A stretch of 64,000 nt of DNA from Desulfobacteraceae bacterium Eth-SRB2 (GTDB lineage Bacteria; Desulfobacterota; Desulfobacteria; Desulfobacterales; UBA11574): NCBI GenBank assembly GCA_004193595.1, contig RPGQ01000037.1, forward strand, positions 54,827 to 118,826. The letters are read 5' to 3'. Every line of letters starts with the position of its first letter. The first letter of the stretch is position 1. The translations under genes were made by a program, and so were the position numbers. Below the pieces are notes generated by a model that was not told where the DNA came from, did not search any database, and saw only the letters and a list, made by a program, of their open reading frames with translations. Below, in pieces: positions 44,798 to 53,930 of this stretch.

Positions 44798-46117
44798 CTA
44801 GTCACCAATCGATAGAAAATTATCTTGCCGATCAAGTACTATTGATGGAGAATGGGTAGCTAGAATAAATTGAGTAGAGGGGCTTGCCTCCAAGAGTGAG
44901 TCAACAAATATTTCCTGCCATTTGAGATGCAATGATAGTTCTGGCTCATCTACAATAAATAAACCAGTTCTACTCATCTGTTCACTTATAAATAAATGAG
45001 CTAATATAACTACAATTTGACGTTCTCCAGAGGACAGTGATTCTATTGATTTCGGATCTTGGTCCTTTTGTCTCACTTCTAACCATCCAACCGAATCAAT
45101 TCCAAGATTTTTACCACTGTCCGTAAAAAACCCATTTACTAATGATAGAAACCTTTCAACTGGCGCAAAAAGATTGCTTACCTTTTCATTATAATCATCC
45201 ACAATTTTAAAAATTCGGGTTATTCGGTCTATTTGCGGTTTATTAATTATCCATTCGATAAATTCATGTGATTCTTTATCAATTTCTTCGCTTACAAGAC
45301 GACCAAGTTGATCAAAAAAATCACCGATAATATTTCTAAAGCGATTTTGGTCAATACCCAACCCAACTAATGTCTCTTCCATATCTTTTCTTTTACTATT
45401 TATTAACTCCATGTCTTGCCATTTTGGTAAATCAAGATCAGAAAATGGTAATTGCTTTTGAAATGGTTCGTATTGAAAAGTTGAAAGTAAAATTTCCTCC
45501 TTAAGCTTATCGTTTATTTTATCGTGTTGCATTCTAATTCTTCTAAAGTAGTTTTGGACTAATCCTTGTATTTCATGGAGACTTGCACCTAATGTACCTC
45601 GGAATGGTGTCCGTCTTCTTGGTGCACCTCTAATAGGATATGTTCGCAAAGGTGGTGCAGATTCCCTTTGTCGTCTTTCTAATCCAAGGAAAGTGGGCGT
45701 TTCAATTTGAGTTAGGAATTTAATTACAGGATGATCTGATAATTTATCCTCTAAAAGAGAATAGTGTTCTTCAGTCCTCTTTGCAGAACCTGGCCTGCCA
45801 TCGTATTGGTCATAATCTAATTTGTTAAACTTGAGTTTTTCATCTATGTCAGATACAGAAAGTGTTACTGAGTCTTCTGTCAGTTGTGATTTTACAGAAT
45901 ATTCTTTACGATCATATTCTAAGGCGAGAGTTGCAGAGTCATGTGGTATAAGGTCTAAGTCTCGTAATGAAGGAGTAACCAAAGCAAGAATTAACCTAAG
46001 TACCGTGGTCTTTCCAGAACCGTTTTTTCCGGTTAAAAAAGTTATATCAGAGTTGAACTCTATTGATAAATTTAAGTGGCCATAGACTTTTTCTGCATAT
46101 AGTCTTAAAACCTTCAT
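44798..46117 (-). CDS. ariA: AriA-like AAA/ABC-type ATPase of a PARIS-like defence system
   Basis: A 439-residue ATPase with Walker A GKNGSGKT at residues 30-37, an ABC signature LSSGERQ near 360, Walker B LFIVDEPELSLH near 386, and the H-loop ATHSP near 426. A helical, charged insert of about 300 residues separates the two halves, as in OLD/RecN/SMC-like ATPases including AriA. In PARIS, AriA holds AriB and releases it on sensing phage anti-restriction proteins. The ribosome-binding site AGAGGA lies 8 bases before the ATG. It is the first gene of a two-gene operon. Confidence 0.8.
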   Translation of the reverse strand: MKVLRLYAEKVYGHLNLSIEFNSDITFLTGKNGSGKTTVLRLILALVTPSLRDLDLIPHDSATLALEYDRKEYSVKSQLTEDSVTLSVSDIDEKLKFNKLDYDQYDGRPGSAKRTEEHYSLLEDKLSDHPVIKFLTQIETPTFLGLERRQRESAPPLRTYPIRGAPRRRTPFRGTLGASLHEIQGLVQNYFRRIRMQHDKINDKLKEEILLSTFQYEPFQKQLPFSDLDLPKWQDMELINSKRKDMEETLVGLGIDQNRFRNIIGDFFDQLGRLVSEEIDKESHEFIEWIINKPQIDRITRIFKIVDDYNEKVSNLFAPVERFLSLVNGFFTDSGKNLGIDSVGWLEVRQKDQDPKSIESLSSGERQIVVILAHLFISEQMSRTGLFIVDEPELSLHLKWQEIFVDSLLEASPSTQFILATHSPSIVLDRQDNFLSIGD

Positions 46118-46222
46118 AATTTTATCCTCTGTAAAAAAAAATTATTCTTTTTTAACTTATCCCTCTTATTATTAAATTAACATTGCCGTACTTTCAAATA
46201 TTTGAATTTATAAATGTTCTGC

Positions 46223-46251
46223 GTTTATCATTGTTAATCCTTAATTGTCAA
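46223..46251 (-). promoter_or_regulatory. Candidate sigma70-type promoter of the PARIS-like operon
   Basis: On the minus strand TTGACA (46251-46246) is followed after 16 bases by GATAAA, with TG before it. This would place transcription start about 100 bases upstream of ariA. The -35 box matches consensus; the -10 box is moderate. A MITE begins 37 bases further upstream. Confidence 0.35.
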
Positions 46252-46287
46252 GTATACAAGTATATTGGTAGTTTTGCTATAATGAAG

Positions 46288-46450
46288 CATGCCTATCCGA
46301 TTAACGCCCCAAAAAAGCCTTTGGAGAGGGAATAACTTATTGTAAATACTTGTCTTTGTCACGAATAAATGCTTGGAAGTCCTTTTGTGCCAAATTGTTA
46401 ACATAAACGATAAGTTAAAAGATTTTTTGGGTAACAACCGGATAGGCATG
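46288..46450. mobile_element. MITE-like element F, 163 bp, with perfect 8-bp target duplication
   Basis: The ends CATGCCTATCCG and CGGATAGGCATG are perfect inverses, and pairing continues imperfectly inward (CGCCCCAAAAAAG / CTTTTAAAAGATTTTTTGGG region). The element is flanked by TAATGAAG on both sides (46280-46287 and 46451-46458), a perfect 8-bp direct repeat. No coding capacity. It lies upstream of the PARIS-like operon. Confidence 0.84.
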
Positions 46451-46525
46451 TAATGAAGATTATATGAATCATGCATTTCTATAAATTGAAGATTTGAAAC
46501 TAACATCATCACAATAATCTTATGT

Positions 46526-46746
46526 GGGTATGCACTTGACTCCAGCGACCACTACATATTGTGGCTACAAAAATATGTTTTTGATAGCCAAAACACTTAA
46601 AGATCAATAGGTTGCAGAATATTGTCGAGATTGTTCTCGTTAAGCAAAGCCACTTTCCATTGTCAAAACAATGGGTTGAGTTATTTCTGCCCAAGATATT
46701 CATAAACGTACTACATGTAGTGTCTACCGGAGTCAAGTGCATAGCC
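46526..46746. mobile_element. MITE-like element G, 221 bp, with 4-bp target duplication
   Basis: The left end GGGTATGCACTTGACTCC and the complementary right end GGCTATGCACTTGACTCC differ at one of 18 bases; similarity continues to 26 of 32. Flanks share ATGT (46522-46525 and 46747-46750). No coding capacity. The rest of the 940-bp region up to 47057 shows no gene or motif that I recognise. Confidence 0.76.
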
Positions 46747-47057
46747 ATGTAATCTTATTTATTAAAAGTTGATCGTGGATTTTGGGGTATCTTGCCAGTA
46801 CATGAAATATTTTTTAATGTCAATAGGTTGTGATACTATTTAGATATCGATCGCTCTTGTTAAAAATTATTGCCTAATTCCGATTATCCCTCTTCCACTA
46901 TATATTGTGTTTTTCCATTCCCCATCTATTCGGTTTTCCGGTCAAGGTTCCGTGCCTAAATCTCGTACCATCAACACTCCAATACTATTGATGATTTCTA
47001 ACCGCAATCCAAACCCCGATTATTTCTATTCATATAGAAAAATCCCAAGAGAGCAAG

Positions 47058-48389
47058 TCAGATTTTGGAATAATCATTTGAACCCTGGCCTGCGTAAGTA
47101 GCAGAAAAAGCAAAATATAGCGGTATAAAAGTAATCTTTTGTTCAGGGAGATCAGCATACGAACGAGTGGAAAACACAAAACCTTTCCGGCAGTTCGGGT
47201 AATGATGCAAACAAAGATGCATACTTTTCAGCCTGCCCGAAGATCCGCTTTTTACTTCTATCGGGAATATCTTACCTTTTATTACCGCAAGATAATCCAC
47301 CTCGGCAGAACTGCTCTTTGCACGCCTTGACCAGTAGTAAATATCTTTATTTTGCGATACAACCATTTCCTGTCCAACATACTGTTCTGCCATGGCGCCT
47401 CGGTAAATGTTTAGCAAATTCGGTTTGTGGTACTCAACATCCATTGGCATGCCGGTAAGGTAACGCATGAGTCCGATATCCACCATTAATGCTTTGAAAA
47501 TTTTTGCAGAGGCACTATCGCCAAGAGGCAGGCCGGAAGGGTTAACCGATGGAATTCTTGTTATGACCCGTGCAAGGCTGTGCAGATCGAACGCTTTTTT
47601 CATAGTGGGATTCGAGTATCCCTCCCCGAGCCTTGAATATTTTATCTGCTGTCCAACACTCTGCGCTACAGAGGTTAATACTGTATTAAGGCAATGTTTA
47701 TCTGCCTGGGGCCGATATTTTGAAAAATCGAGTCGGTATGTATCACAAATTTCTGATTGAACTTCAAAAGACTCTTGCATTGACCCGGTTTCAACATAGG
47801 CTTTAACGCTTTCAGGCATGCCTCCGACAAAAAAGTATCGTCGAAGTTAATCACAAAACAATTCATGGGTGGATTTCGATACTGTTCCGGGAACACTAAG
47901 AATAATATCCTTGGCTTCTTCCTGGCCTCTTGCCATCAGATATTCAGCAAAACACATGGGATGAAGTGATAAAAATTTAACTCTCCCCACTGGGAAAGAG
48001 ATATCTTTCATGGCAAATTCAAGAAGAGAGCCGGCAGCCATGACATGAAGCTCCGGCATATCTTCATAAAAGAAGCGAAGTGCAGATATTGCCCTGGGGC
48101 ATGCCTGTATTTCATCAAAAAAGAGAAGTGTTTTCCCGGGAATAATTTTCTGATTTAATAAAATCTCCAAATCGGAACAGATCTGTTTTGCCTGCAGATT
48201 TCCTTCAAAAACTTTATGCCACCCGGGATTTCGCTCAAAATCAACCAGCAAAAAGTTTTCAAACCGGGTTTCTCCAAAACGTCTTGCCGAATATGTTTTT
48301 CCTACCTGCCGTGCACCCTTCAAAATCAGCGGTTTGCGTCGACGGCTCTTTCTCCATTGTTCCAGATCATGGATTATAAATCGTTTCAT
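47058..48389 (-). pseudogene. AAA ATPase with DUF4143 domain, interrupted by one in-frame TAA
   Basis: Two reading frames, 47850-48389 and 47058-47819, are in the same phase and separated by the stop TAA at 47847-47849 and nine sense codons (LRRYFFVGG). Together they make a full-length 443-residue ATP-binding protein. The N-terminal half has the P-loop KGARQVGKTY near residue 23 and FFDEIQACP (Walker B). The C-terminal half has VGGMPESVKAYVE, then the DUF4143 nuclease-like segments (AMAEQYVGQEM, EVDYLAVIKGKIFPIEVKSG). The family's role is unknown and its members are often found in accessory islands. A recent nonsense mutation is the simplest explanation. Confidence 0.88.
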
Positions 48390-48532
48390 TATAGTTTTCC
48401 GTAATATTTATGGCGGTTGTTTAATTTTACAAGGTTATATTAAAATAAATCATTTAAAAAAGAATGGTTTTATTTATTTTCCTAAAAATATTGTGTCGAT
48501 AGAAGGGAACGAAAGGTAGCAAGGGTTCAAGT

Positions 48533-48585
48533 AAATCCCAAATTCCGGTATTCAATGACCAAAGCCGGTTTAGAATTTTGGATTT
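48533..48585. repeat. Imperfect inverted repeat upstream of the moxR-bat operon
   Basis: AAATCCCAAATTC (48533-48545) pairs with GAATTTTGGATTT (48573-48585), one mismatch, around a loop with a second CCGG/CCGG pair. It lies in the 475-bp leader between the broken ATPase and moxR. The rest of this spacer holds no gene that I can recognise; the operon promoter must be here or close by. Confidence 0.6.
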
Positions 48586-48864
48586 CAGTCATTGTAGTTT
48601 GCCTGACCGGTTAAAGTTACGATATTAACAGTAAAACGTATTTATATAGGTCCTAGTGCAAGAGGGAGTGCGAGTGATCGGGATGGCTTATGGTTCATAA
48701 CTCTTGAAACTTTTAAATTAGTGCCTATATTAAATCCGTGTTTAGAAAGGATAACCTTCTGTTAAAATTGTACAATTATGTGGAATATCGCCTGATTTGT
48801 CTGATTATTCTTAATCATCAATAGGATAGATGATCCTGTTTTAAATCGCGTAAGGAGAAATAAT

Positions 48865-49854
48865 ATGGCTGTGGATGTTAAGCAAATAGAAAAACGGGTG
48901 GAAAAGGAGAGTGTTATTATTCATCGAATACGCAGTGAAATTCATAAAGTCATTGTGGGGCAGGAATCACTGATCGACGGGCTTTTGATGGCCCTTCTTT
49001 GCAATAATCATGTACTTATCGAAGGTGTGCCCGGCCTGGCCAAAACACTTTCGGTTACAACGCTCTCGAAAATGATTCAGGCGACATTTAGCAGAATCCA
49101 GTTTACGCCGGATCTTTTGCCGGCCGACCTTATCGGAACCCTTATGTACAGTCCGAAATCCGGTGAATTTACCATAAAAAAAGGTCCCATATTTGCCAAC
49201 ATCATCCTGGCTGACGAAATCAACCGGGCACCGGCCAAGGTGCAAAGTGCTCTGCTGGAGGCCATGCAGGAACGTCAGGTTACCATCGGCGATGAAAGCT
49301 ATCCGTTGCATGATCCTTTTATGGTTATGGCCACACAAAACCCCATAGAACAGGAAGGCACCTACCCCCTTCCTGAAGCACAGGTTGACCGGTTTATGCT
49401 AAAACTTAAGATCACCTATCCTAAAAAGACCGAAGAACATGAAATCCTAAAAAAAATGGCTCGTTCCAACCCGTCACTCCATGTGGAACCCGTTATTACC
49501 CCCGAGGATGTCAAACGGTTGCGCGAACTTACGGATGAAGTTTATATGGATGTTAAGATTGAAGAATACATCGTCAATCTCGTGGAGGCGACCCGCAACC
49601 CCAATAGTTACGCGCTTGATATCGGGCAGTTAATCCGTTACGGAGCCTCGCCGAGAGCATCTATTTATCTGGCCATGGCGTCTAAAGCAAATGCAATAAT
49701 TGAAGGTCGGGGGTATGTAAGCCCTCAGGACGTAAAAACCGTTGCCATGAATGTGCTCCGGCATCGGGTAATCGTTACCTATGAAGCAGAAGCTGAGGAA
49801 AAGACTTCCGAAGATATCATAGAAAAAATTCTTCAAACCGTTGAAGTCCCATGA
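48865..49854 (+). CDS. MoxR-family AAA+ ATPase
   Basis: A chaperone-like AAA+ ATPase that works with von Willebrand A-domain partners. The 329-residue product has the Walker A variant GVPGLAKTLS near residue 54, DEINRAPAKVQSALLEAMQE (Walker B region) near 115, and VMATQNPIEQEGTYPLPEAQ near 155. It opens an eight-gene operon. A clear AAGGAG precedes the ATG. The next gene starts four bases before its stop (ATGA overlap). Confidence 0.95.
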   Translation: MAVDVKQIEKRVEKESVIIHRIRSEIHKVIVGQESLIDGLLMALLCNNHVLIEGVPGLAKTLSVTTLSKMIQATFSRIQFTPDLLPADLIGTLMYSPKSGEFTIKKGPIFANIILADEINRAPAKVQSALLEAMQERQVTIGDESYPLHDPFMVMATQNPIEQEGTYPLPEAQVDRFMLKLKITYPKKTEEHEILKKMARSNPSLHVEPVITPEDVKRLRELTDEVYMDVKIEEYIVNLVEATRNPNSYALDIGQLIRYGASPRASIYLAMASKANAIIEGRGYVSPQDVKTVAMNVLRHRVIVTYEAEAEEKTSEDIIEKILQTVEVP

Positions 49855-50732
49855 TTTCAAAAGAACTGGCTAAAAAAATACGCTATATTCAGCTTTACAC
49901 CAGTAAGGCGGTTAATGATTCCCTTGCAGGAGAATACCAAAGTGTTTTCAAAGGCCGGGGTATGGAATTTGATGAGGTGCGTGAATATCAGATCGGCGAT
50001 GAAGTCCGCTCCATCGATTGGAATGTGACCGCTCGCATGGGAGAGCCGTATATCAAACGTTTTGTGGAGGAACGCGAACTCTCGGTTATTTTTCTTGTGG
50101 ATTTATCAGCATCCGGTTCTTTTGGGAGCACACGTCAGTTAAAAAATGAAGTGGCCGCTGAATTGTGCGCCCTGCTTGCATTTTCAGCCATAAAGAATAA
50201 CGACAAAGTCGGCTTGATTGTCTTTACCGATCAAGTTGAAATGTTCATTCCACCGGCCAAAGGTACAACCCACGTCTTAAGGCTTATAAGAGAGCTTCTC
50301 AATTTTACGCCGCGGTTGGCACAGACCAATATCACCGCCGGTATAGACTATCTGGGACGAGTGTTCAACAAACGGGGCGTTGTCTTTCTCATCTCGGATT
50401 TTATAGGAGAAGGGTTTGAACGAAATATGCGAGTGATGAGTAAGCGGCATGATCTTATTGCTGTTTCAATTGCAGATCCCAAAGAAATAAGATTGCCGAA
50501 CATCGGACTGGTGGAACTTGAAGATGCGGAAACCGGAGAGCAAATTCTGATTGATACGGGAAGTGCAGTCATTCGAAAAACCTATAAGAAACTGGGGGCA
50601 TCGCGGCAGATATATCTAAGAGAGCTCTTCAGATCCATGGATGTGGACCAGATAGAAATTTTTACAGACAGGGACTATTTACTTGACCTTGTGAGGTTTT
50701 TCAGAACCCGCGAAAGACGGTCACACAGATAG
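49851..50732 (+). CDS. DUF58-domain protein
   Basis: The 293-residue product has the DUF58 signature GRGMEFDEVREYQIGDEVR followed by IDWNVTARMGEPYIKRF, then a VWA-like region LSVIFLVDLSASGSFG whose DLSAS replaces the DxSxS MIDAS motif. Such proteins form the standard partner of MoxR. ATGA overlap with the moxR stop shows coupled translation. The function in the Bat system is probably to connect the ATPase with the membrane VWA proteins. Confidence 0.93.
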   Translation: MISKELAKKIRYIQLYTSKAVNDSLAGEYQSVFKGRGMEFDEVREYQIGDEVRSIDWNVTARMGEPYIKRFVEERELSVIFLVDLSASGSFGSTRQLKNEVAAELCALLAFSAIKNNDKVGLIVFTDQVEMFIPPAKGTTHVLRLIRELLNFTPRLAQTNITAGIDYLGRVFNKRGVVFLISDFIGEGFERNMRVMSKRHDLIAVSIADPKEIRLPNIGLVELEDAETGEQILIDTGSAVIRKTYKKLGASRQIYLRELFRSMDVDQIEIFTDRDYLLDLVRFFRTRERRSHR

Positions 50733-50834
50733 GCAAAACATATATTGGATTAACCCAGGTGCCGGTGAGTTTTTTACCCCAATTTATTTTAGACTTTTTA
50801 TAATCTCATCCATTGAGCCAGGATAGTAACAAAA

Positions 50835-51842
50835 ATGTTAAATAGGCACAGGGAAAAGTCGTTTCTTTTTTATTTGTTGTGCGTTCTTGTTTTGTTGTCG
50901 TGTCAGACAAAAGAAAATTCCGGCATCACAGAAAAAAGGGATGAAATGGGAATTCACAAGATATATGAACGCGGACCCCTGACCGTGATTTTCGATATAG
51001 ACAGAAAAGAGATTTCCACAGCAGATCGTTTAAATTTACATATCCAAGTCCTATGGGATGAAGGTTACGAAGTCAAATTGCCCGGTTTTGGAGAAAAGCT
51101 GGAACAATTTGGAATAGTAGACGATAACACAACCCTTCCTGAATTGACCGGAAACAACAAAACAAAAATCACCCGTTCTTATGTTCTTGAACCTTTTCTT
51201 TCCGGTGACTACAGCATTCCTCCAATGAAAATAAGGTGTTGGGAAAAGGAAGAAAAAGGGTCGGATAAACATGAGATTGAAACTGCGAAAATTGTGATCA
51301 AAGTAACATCCCTTTTCCCGGATAAAATGGAAGGGATGAGATTGCATGATATCAAGTCCCCTGTGGAACTCCCGAGATCCTATACCCTATGGATAGGGTC
51401 AGGAATTATTGGCGCAGTTCTAGCGATTTTTGGGCTGATAACTTTTGGTATCCTAAGAAAACGCCGACAAGCTGAAATGGCATATGCCGAGCAAATGATA
51501 CCGCCCCATGAACTGGCGTTTAAAGAGCTGGAACAGCTTTTATCCGAACGCTTGATTGAAAAAGGTAAGATTAAACTTTATTATCAAAGAATTTCTGATA
51601 TTCTCCGGCGGTATATCGAAAGCCGTTTCGGGATAAATGCGCCTGAACAGACCACCGAGGAGTTTCTGGAAGGACTCGATACTCAACATAATTTTCCTGA
51701 TAACTATAATGAATTGCTTAAGAATTTTTTGACCTATTGTGACCTTGTTAAATTTGCCGAACATCAGCCGGCGAATAAAGATATCGCAAATACATTAGAA
51801 AGTTGTAAAGAATTTATTTCAGAGACAAAAATAAAGAATTAA
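50835..51842 (+). CDS. Membrane lipoprotein of the Bat operon (DUF4381-like), function unknown
   Basis: The 335-residue product starts with a lipoprotein signal peptide (LLCVLVLLSCQ, lipobox LLSC, lipidated Cys near residue 23). A periplasmic beta-rich domain of about 160 residues follows, then one membrane helix (LWIGSGIIGAVLAIFGLITFG, about 185-206) and a cytoplasmic helical domain with the DILRRYIESRFGINAPEQTT motif. That last region resembles the C-terminal part of BatD and DUF4381 proteins. It sits between DUF58 and batA, where many operons have such a gene. Confidence 0.78.
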   Translation: MLNRHREKSFLFYLLCVLVLLSCQTKENSGITEKRDEMGIHKIYERGPLTVIFDIDRKEISTADRLNLHIQVLWDEGYEVKLPGFGEKLEQFGIVDDNTTLPELTGNNKTKITRSYVLEPFLSGDYSIPPMKIRCWEKEEKGSDKHEIETAKIVIKVTSLFPDKMEGMRLHDIKSPVELPRSYTLWIGSGIIGAVLAIFGLITFGILRKRRQAEMAYAEQMIPPHELAFKELEQLLSERLIEKGKIKLYYQRISDILRRYIESRFGINAPEQTTEEFLEGLDTQHNFPDNYNELLKNFLTYCDLVKFAEHQPANKDIANTLESCKEFISETKIKN

Positions 51843-51843
51843 T

Positions 51844-52902
51844 ATGCATTTTGAATCGCCCTGGGCATTTTTGCTTCTAACTGTAATACCGCTGCTCCTG
51901 GTGCTGCGTAAAGGGACAGGAAAAAAAGGTTCCATCCGGTTTTCCTCAATCCATCATGCGGCAAAGGCGGGCCGTTCGGTTCGTCAACGGTTATCTGCGT
52001 TACCCTTACTGCTTCGTATGCTTACGATAATATTACTAACGGTTGCTCTGGCAAGACCTCAGACAGGGCGTGAACAGATAAGGGATATCAGAAAAGGAAT
52101 TGCCATTGAAATGGTCGTGGATCGGTCCGGGAGCATGGCGGCGGAAATGGAGTATAAAGGGCGAAAAATGAACCGGCTGGAGGTGGTTAAAGAGGTTTTT
52201 AAAGCGTTTGTTATGGGGGACGGCAGTGATCTAACCGGAAGGCCAAATGATCTGATCGGCATGATCTCTTTTGCCCGGTATCCCGATACCATATGTCCGT
52301 TAACCCTTGCGCACGGAGCGTTACCTCCTTTTCTTGACAGTGTGAAGCTTGTACAAACACGAGCAGAAGACGGAACCGCCATAGGAGATGCATTGGCCCT
52401 TGCCGCAGCCCGCTTGAAAACGATTGAAGAAAACTTGGCCCAACACGGAGAGGGCGAGGAGGGATCATACAAAATCAAAAGCAAAATTATTATTTTGTTG
52501 TCTGACGGTGAAAACAACAGTGGAAAACGTGATCCAATACAAGCGGCGGAGCTGGCTGAAAAGTGGAAGATTAAGGTATACACCATTGCCATCGGTTCCG
52601 GTGATGCAGCTACGTCGATAAGGACAGCTTTTGGCGTATACAAAGTTCCCATGAGGCAACCCGTGGATACCGCTACATTGAAGGCTGTTTCCGAAAAAAC
52701 AGGGGGTCTTTTCCGTAAAGCGGACAATGCAGAAGCTTTACGTGCGATTTACCAAGAGATTGACAAACTGGAAAAAAGCGAAATCGAATCTGTCAGATTC
52801 ATTGATTATAAAGAGTCTTTTCTTTTTTTTGCACTGGCAGGACTCATTTTAATCGGCTGCGAAATTATATTGAACGTTACGCTATTTAGAAAAATTCCAT
52901 GA
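51844..52902 (+). CDS. batA: BatA: membrane-anchored von Willebrand A-domain protein
   Basis: The 352-residue product has two N-terminal membrane segments (about 5-22 and 53-72), a VWA domain with a complete MIDAS motif (VDRSGSMAAEM, near residue 96; later T and D residues in LLSDGENNSG), and one C-terminal helix near 325-345. It is followed by batB with an ATGA overlap. Bat proteins are linked to oxygen and stress tolerance in Bacteroides and Leptospira; their molecular role is unclear. Confidence 0.9.
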   Translation: MHFESPWAFLLLTVIPLLLVLRKGTGKKGSIRFSSIHHAAKAGRSVRQRLSALPLLLRMLTIILLTVALARPQTGREQIRDIRKGIAIEMVVDRSGSMAAEMEYKGRKMNRLEVVKEVFKAFVMGDGSDLTGRPNDLIGMISFARYPDTICPLTLAHGALPPFLDSVKLVQTRAEDGTAIGDALALAAARLKTIEENLAQHGEGEEGSYKIKSKIIILLSDGENNSGKRDPIQAAELAEKWKIKVYTIAIGSGDAATSIRTAFGVYKVPMRQPVDTATLKAVSEKTGGLFRKADNAEALRAIYQEIDKLEKSEIESVRFIDYKESFLFFALAGLILIGCEIILNVTLFRKIP

Positions 52903-53930
52903 GCACTATAAAACTTCAAAATATAAGCATGCTATACCTGCTATGGCTGATCCCCCTGCTTATCGGCGTATATATATATGGATGGCAGAAAAGGAGAAAA
53001 GCTCTTGAGATGTTTATTGATTCCGGTCTTATTCACAGAATACATATCTCCGTCAGTGCTTCAAAGAGATTAGTAAAATCTGTTGTGCTAATGATAGCGT
53101 TGATTCTAATCATCTTATCCATGACCCGGCCCGGATGGAATCTTCAACCGGAAACCATGGAGCGTCGTGGCAGGGATGTTGTATTTTTACTTGATGTGTC
53201 AAAAAGTATGCTTTCGGAAGATCTTGTGCCCAATCGTCTTGAACGTGCCAAGCTGGCCATTCTTGATTGTATCGAACGCCTTGAAGGGGATCGAATTGCA
53301 TTGGTTGCATTTGCCGGAACCGCCGCTGTCAAGTGTCCCCTTACCCTTGATTATGGTTTTTTTCGTATGATGATCAACCATATATCAACGGAAAGTATTA
53401 GCCGGGGCGGTACAATGATCGGGGATGCCGTACGTAAAGTGACAAGCGATGTGTTTGATGATCAGATCAAGGAATTCAAGGATATTATTCTGATCACGGA
53501 TGGTGAAGATCACGACAGTTTTCCTGTTGAAGCTGCAAAAAAAGCGGGTGAAAAAAGTATTCGGATTATTGCCATTGGTCTTGGAGATGAGGGAGAAGGG
53601 AAACGGATACCGGTTACCAATAAGAACGGACAAAAAATCTTTTTAACATATAACGGCCGGGAGGTATGGTCAAAACTTGATGCAGGCACGCTTCGAAAAA
53701 TGGTTGCCGCTACACCCGGCGGCAAATACCTCAACGTGGCTACAGGGACGATCGATCTTGGAAATGTCTATGATAATCTTATCGCAAGTGCTGAAAAGAA
53801 AAAACATGAATCCGAGACCGTAAAACGTTATGAAGAAAAATTTCAAATATTTTTAGGTATTGCATTTATTCTCCTTTGTATGGAACTTTTGATCACTGAA
53901 CGAAAACGGGAACAAAAGAGACATGTTTAA
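52899..53930 (+). CDS. batB: BatB: membrane-anchored von Willebrand A-domain protein
   Basis: The 343-residue product mirrors BatA: membrane helices near residues 8-25 and 55-75, a VWA domain with MIDAS (LLDVSKSMLSEDL, near 95, DxSxS) and ITDGEDHDSFP near 205, and a C-terminal helix (FLGIAFILLCMELLI). It overlaps batA by four bases and batC by eight bases. Confidence 0.9.
   Translation: MSTIKLQNISMLYLLWLIPLLIGVYIYGWQKRRKALEMFIDSGLIHRIHISVSASKRLVKSVVLMIALILIILSMTRPGWNLQPETMERRGRDVVFLLDVSKSMLSEDLVPNRLERAKLAILDCIERLEGDRIALVAFAGTAAVKCPLTLDYGFFRMMINHISTESISRGGTMIGDAVRKVTSDVFDDQIKEFKDIILITDGEDHDSFPVEAAKKAGEKSIRIIAIGLGDEGEGKRIPVTNKNGQKIFLTYNGREVWSKLDAGTLRKMVAATPGGKYLNVATGTIDLGNVYDNLIASAEKKKHESETVKRYEEKFQIFLGIAFILLCMELLITERKREQKRHV

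Noticed and set aside
46907..47101. 64-codon plus-strand frame in the accessory region
   Set aside because: No motif, overlaps the end of the broken ATPase gene, composition unlike the neighbours.
47058..48389. Frameshift between two ATPase halves
   Set aside because: The codon phase of both halves is identical (1332 bp in total, divisible by three), so the break is a nonsense codon, not a frameshift.
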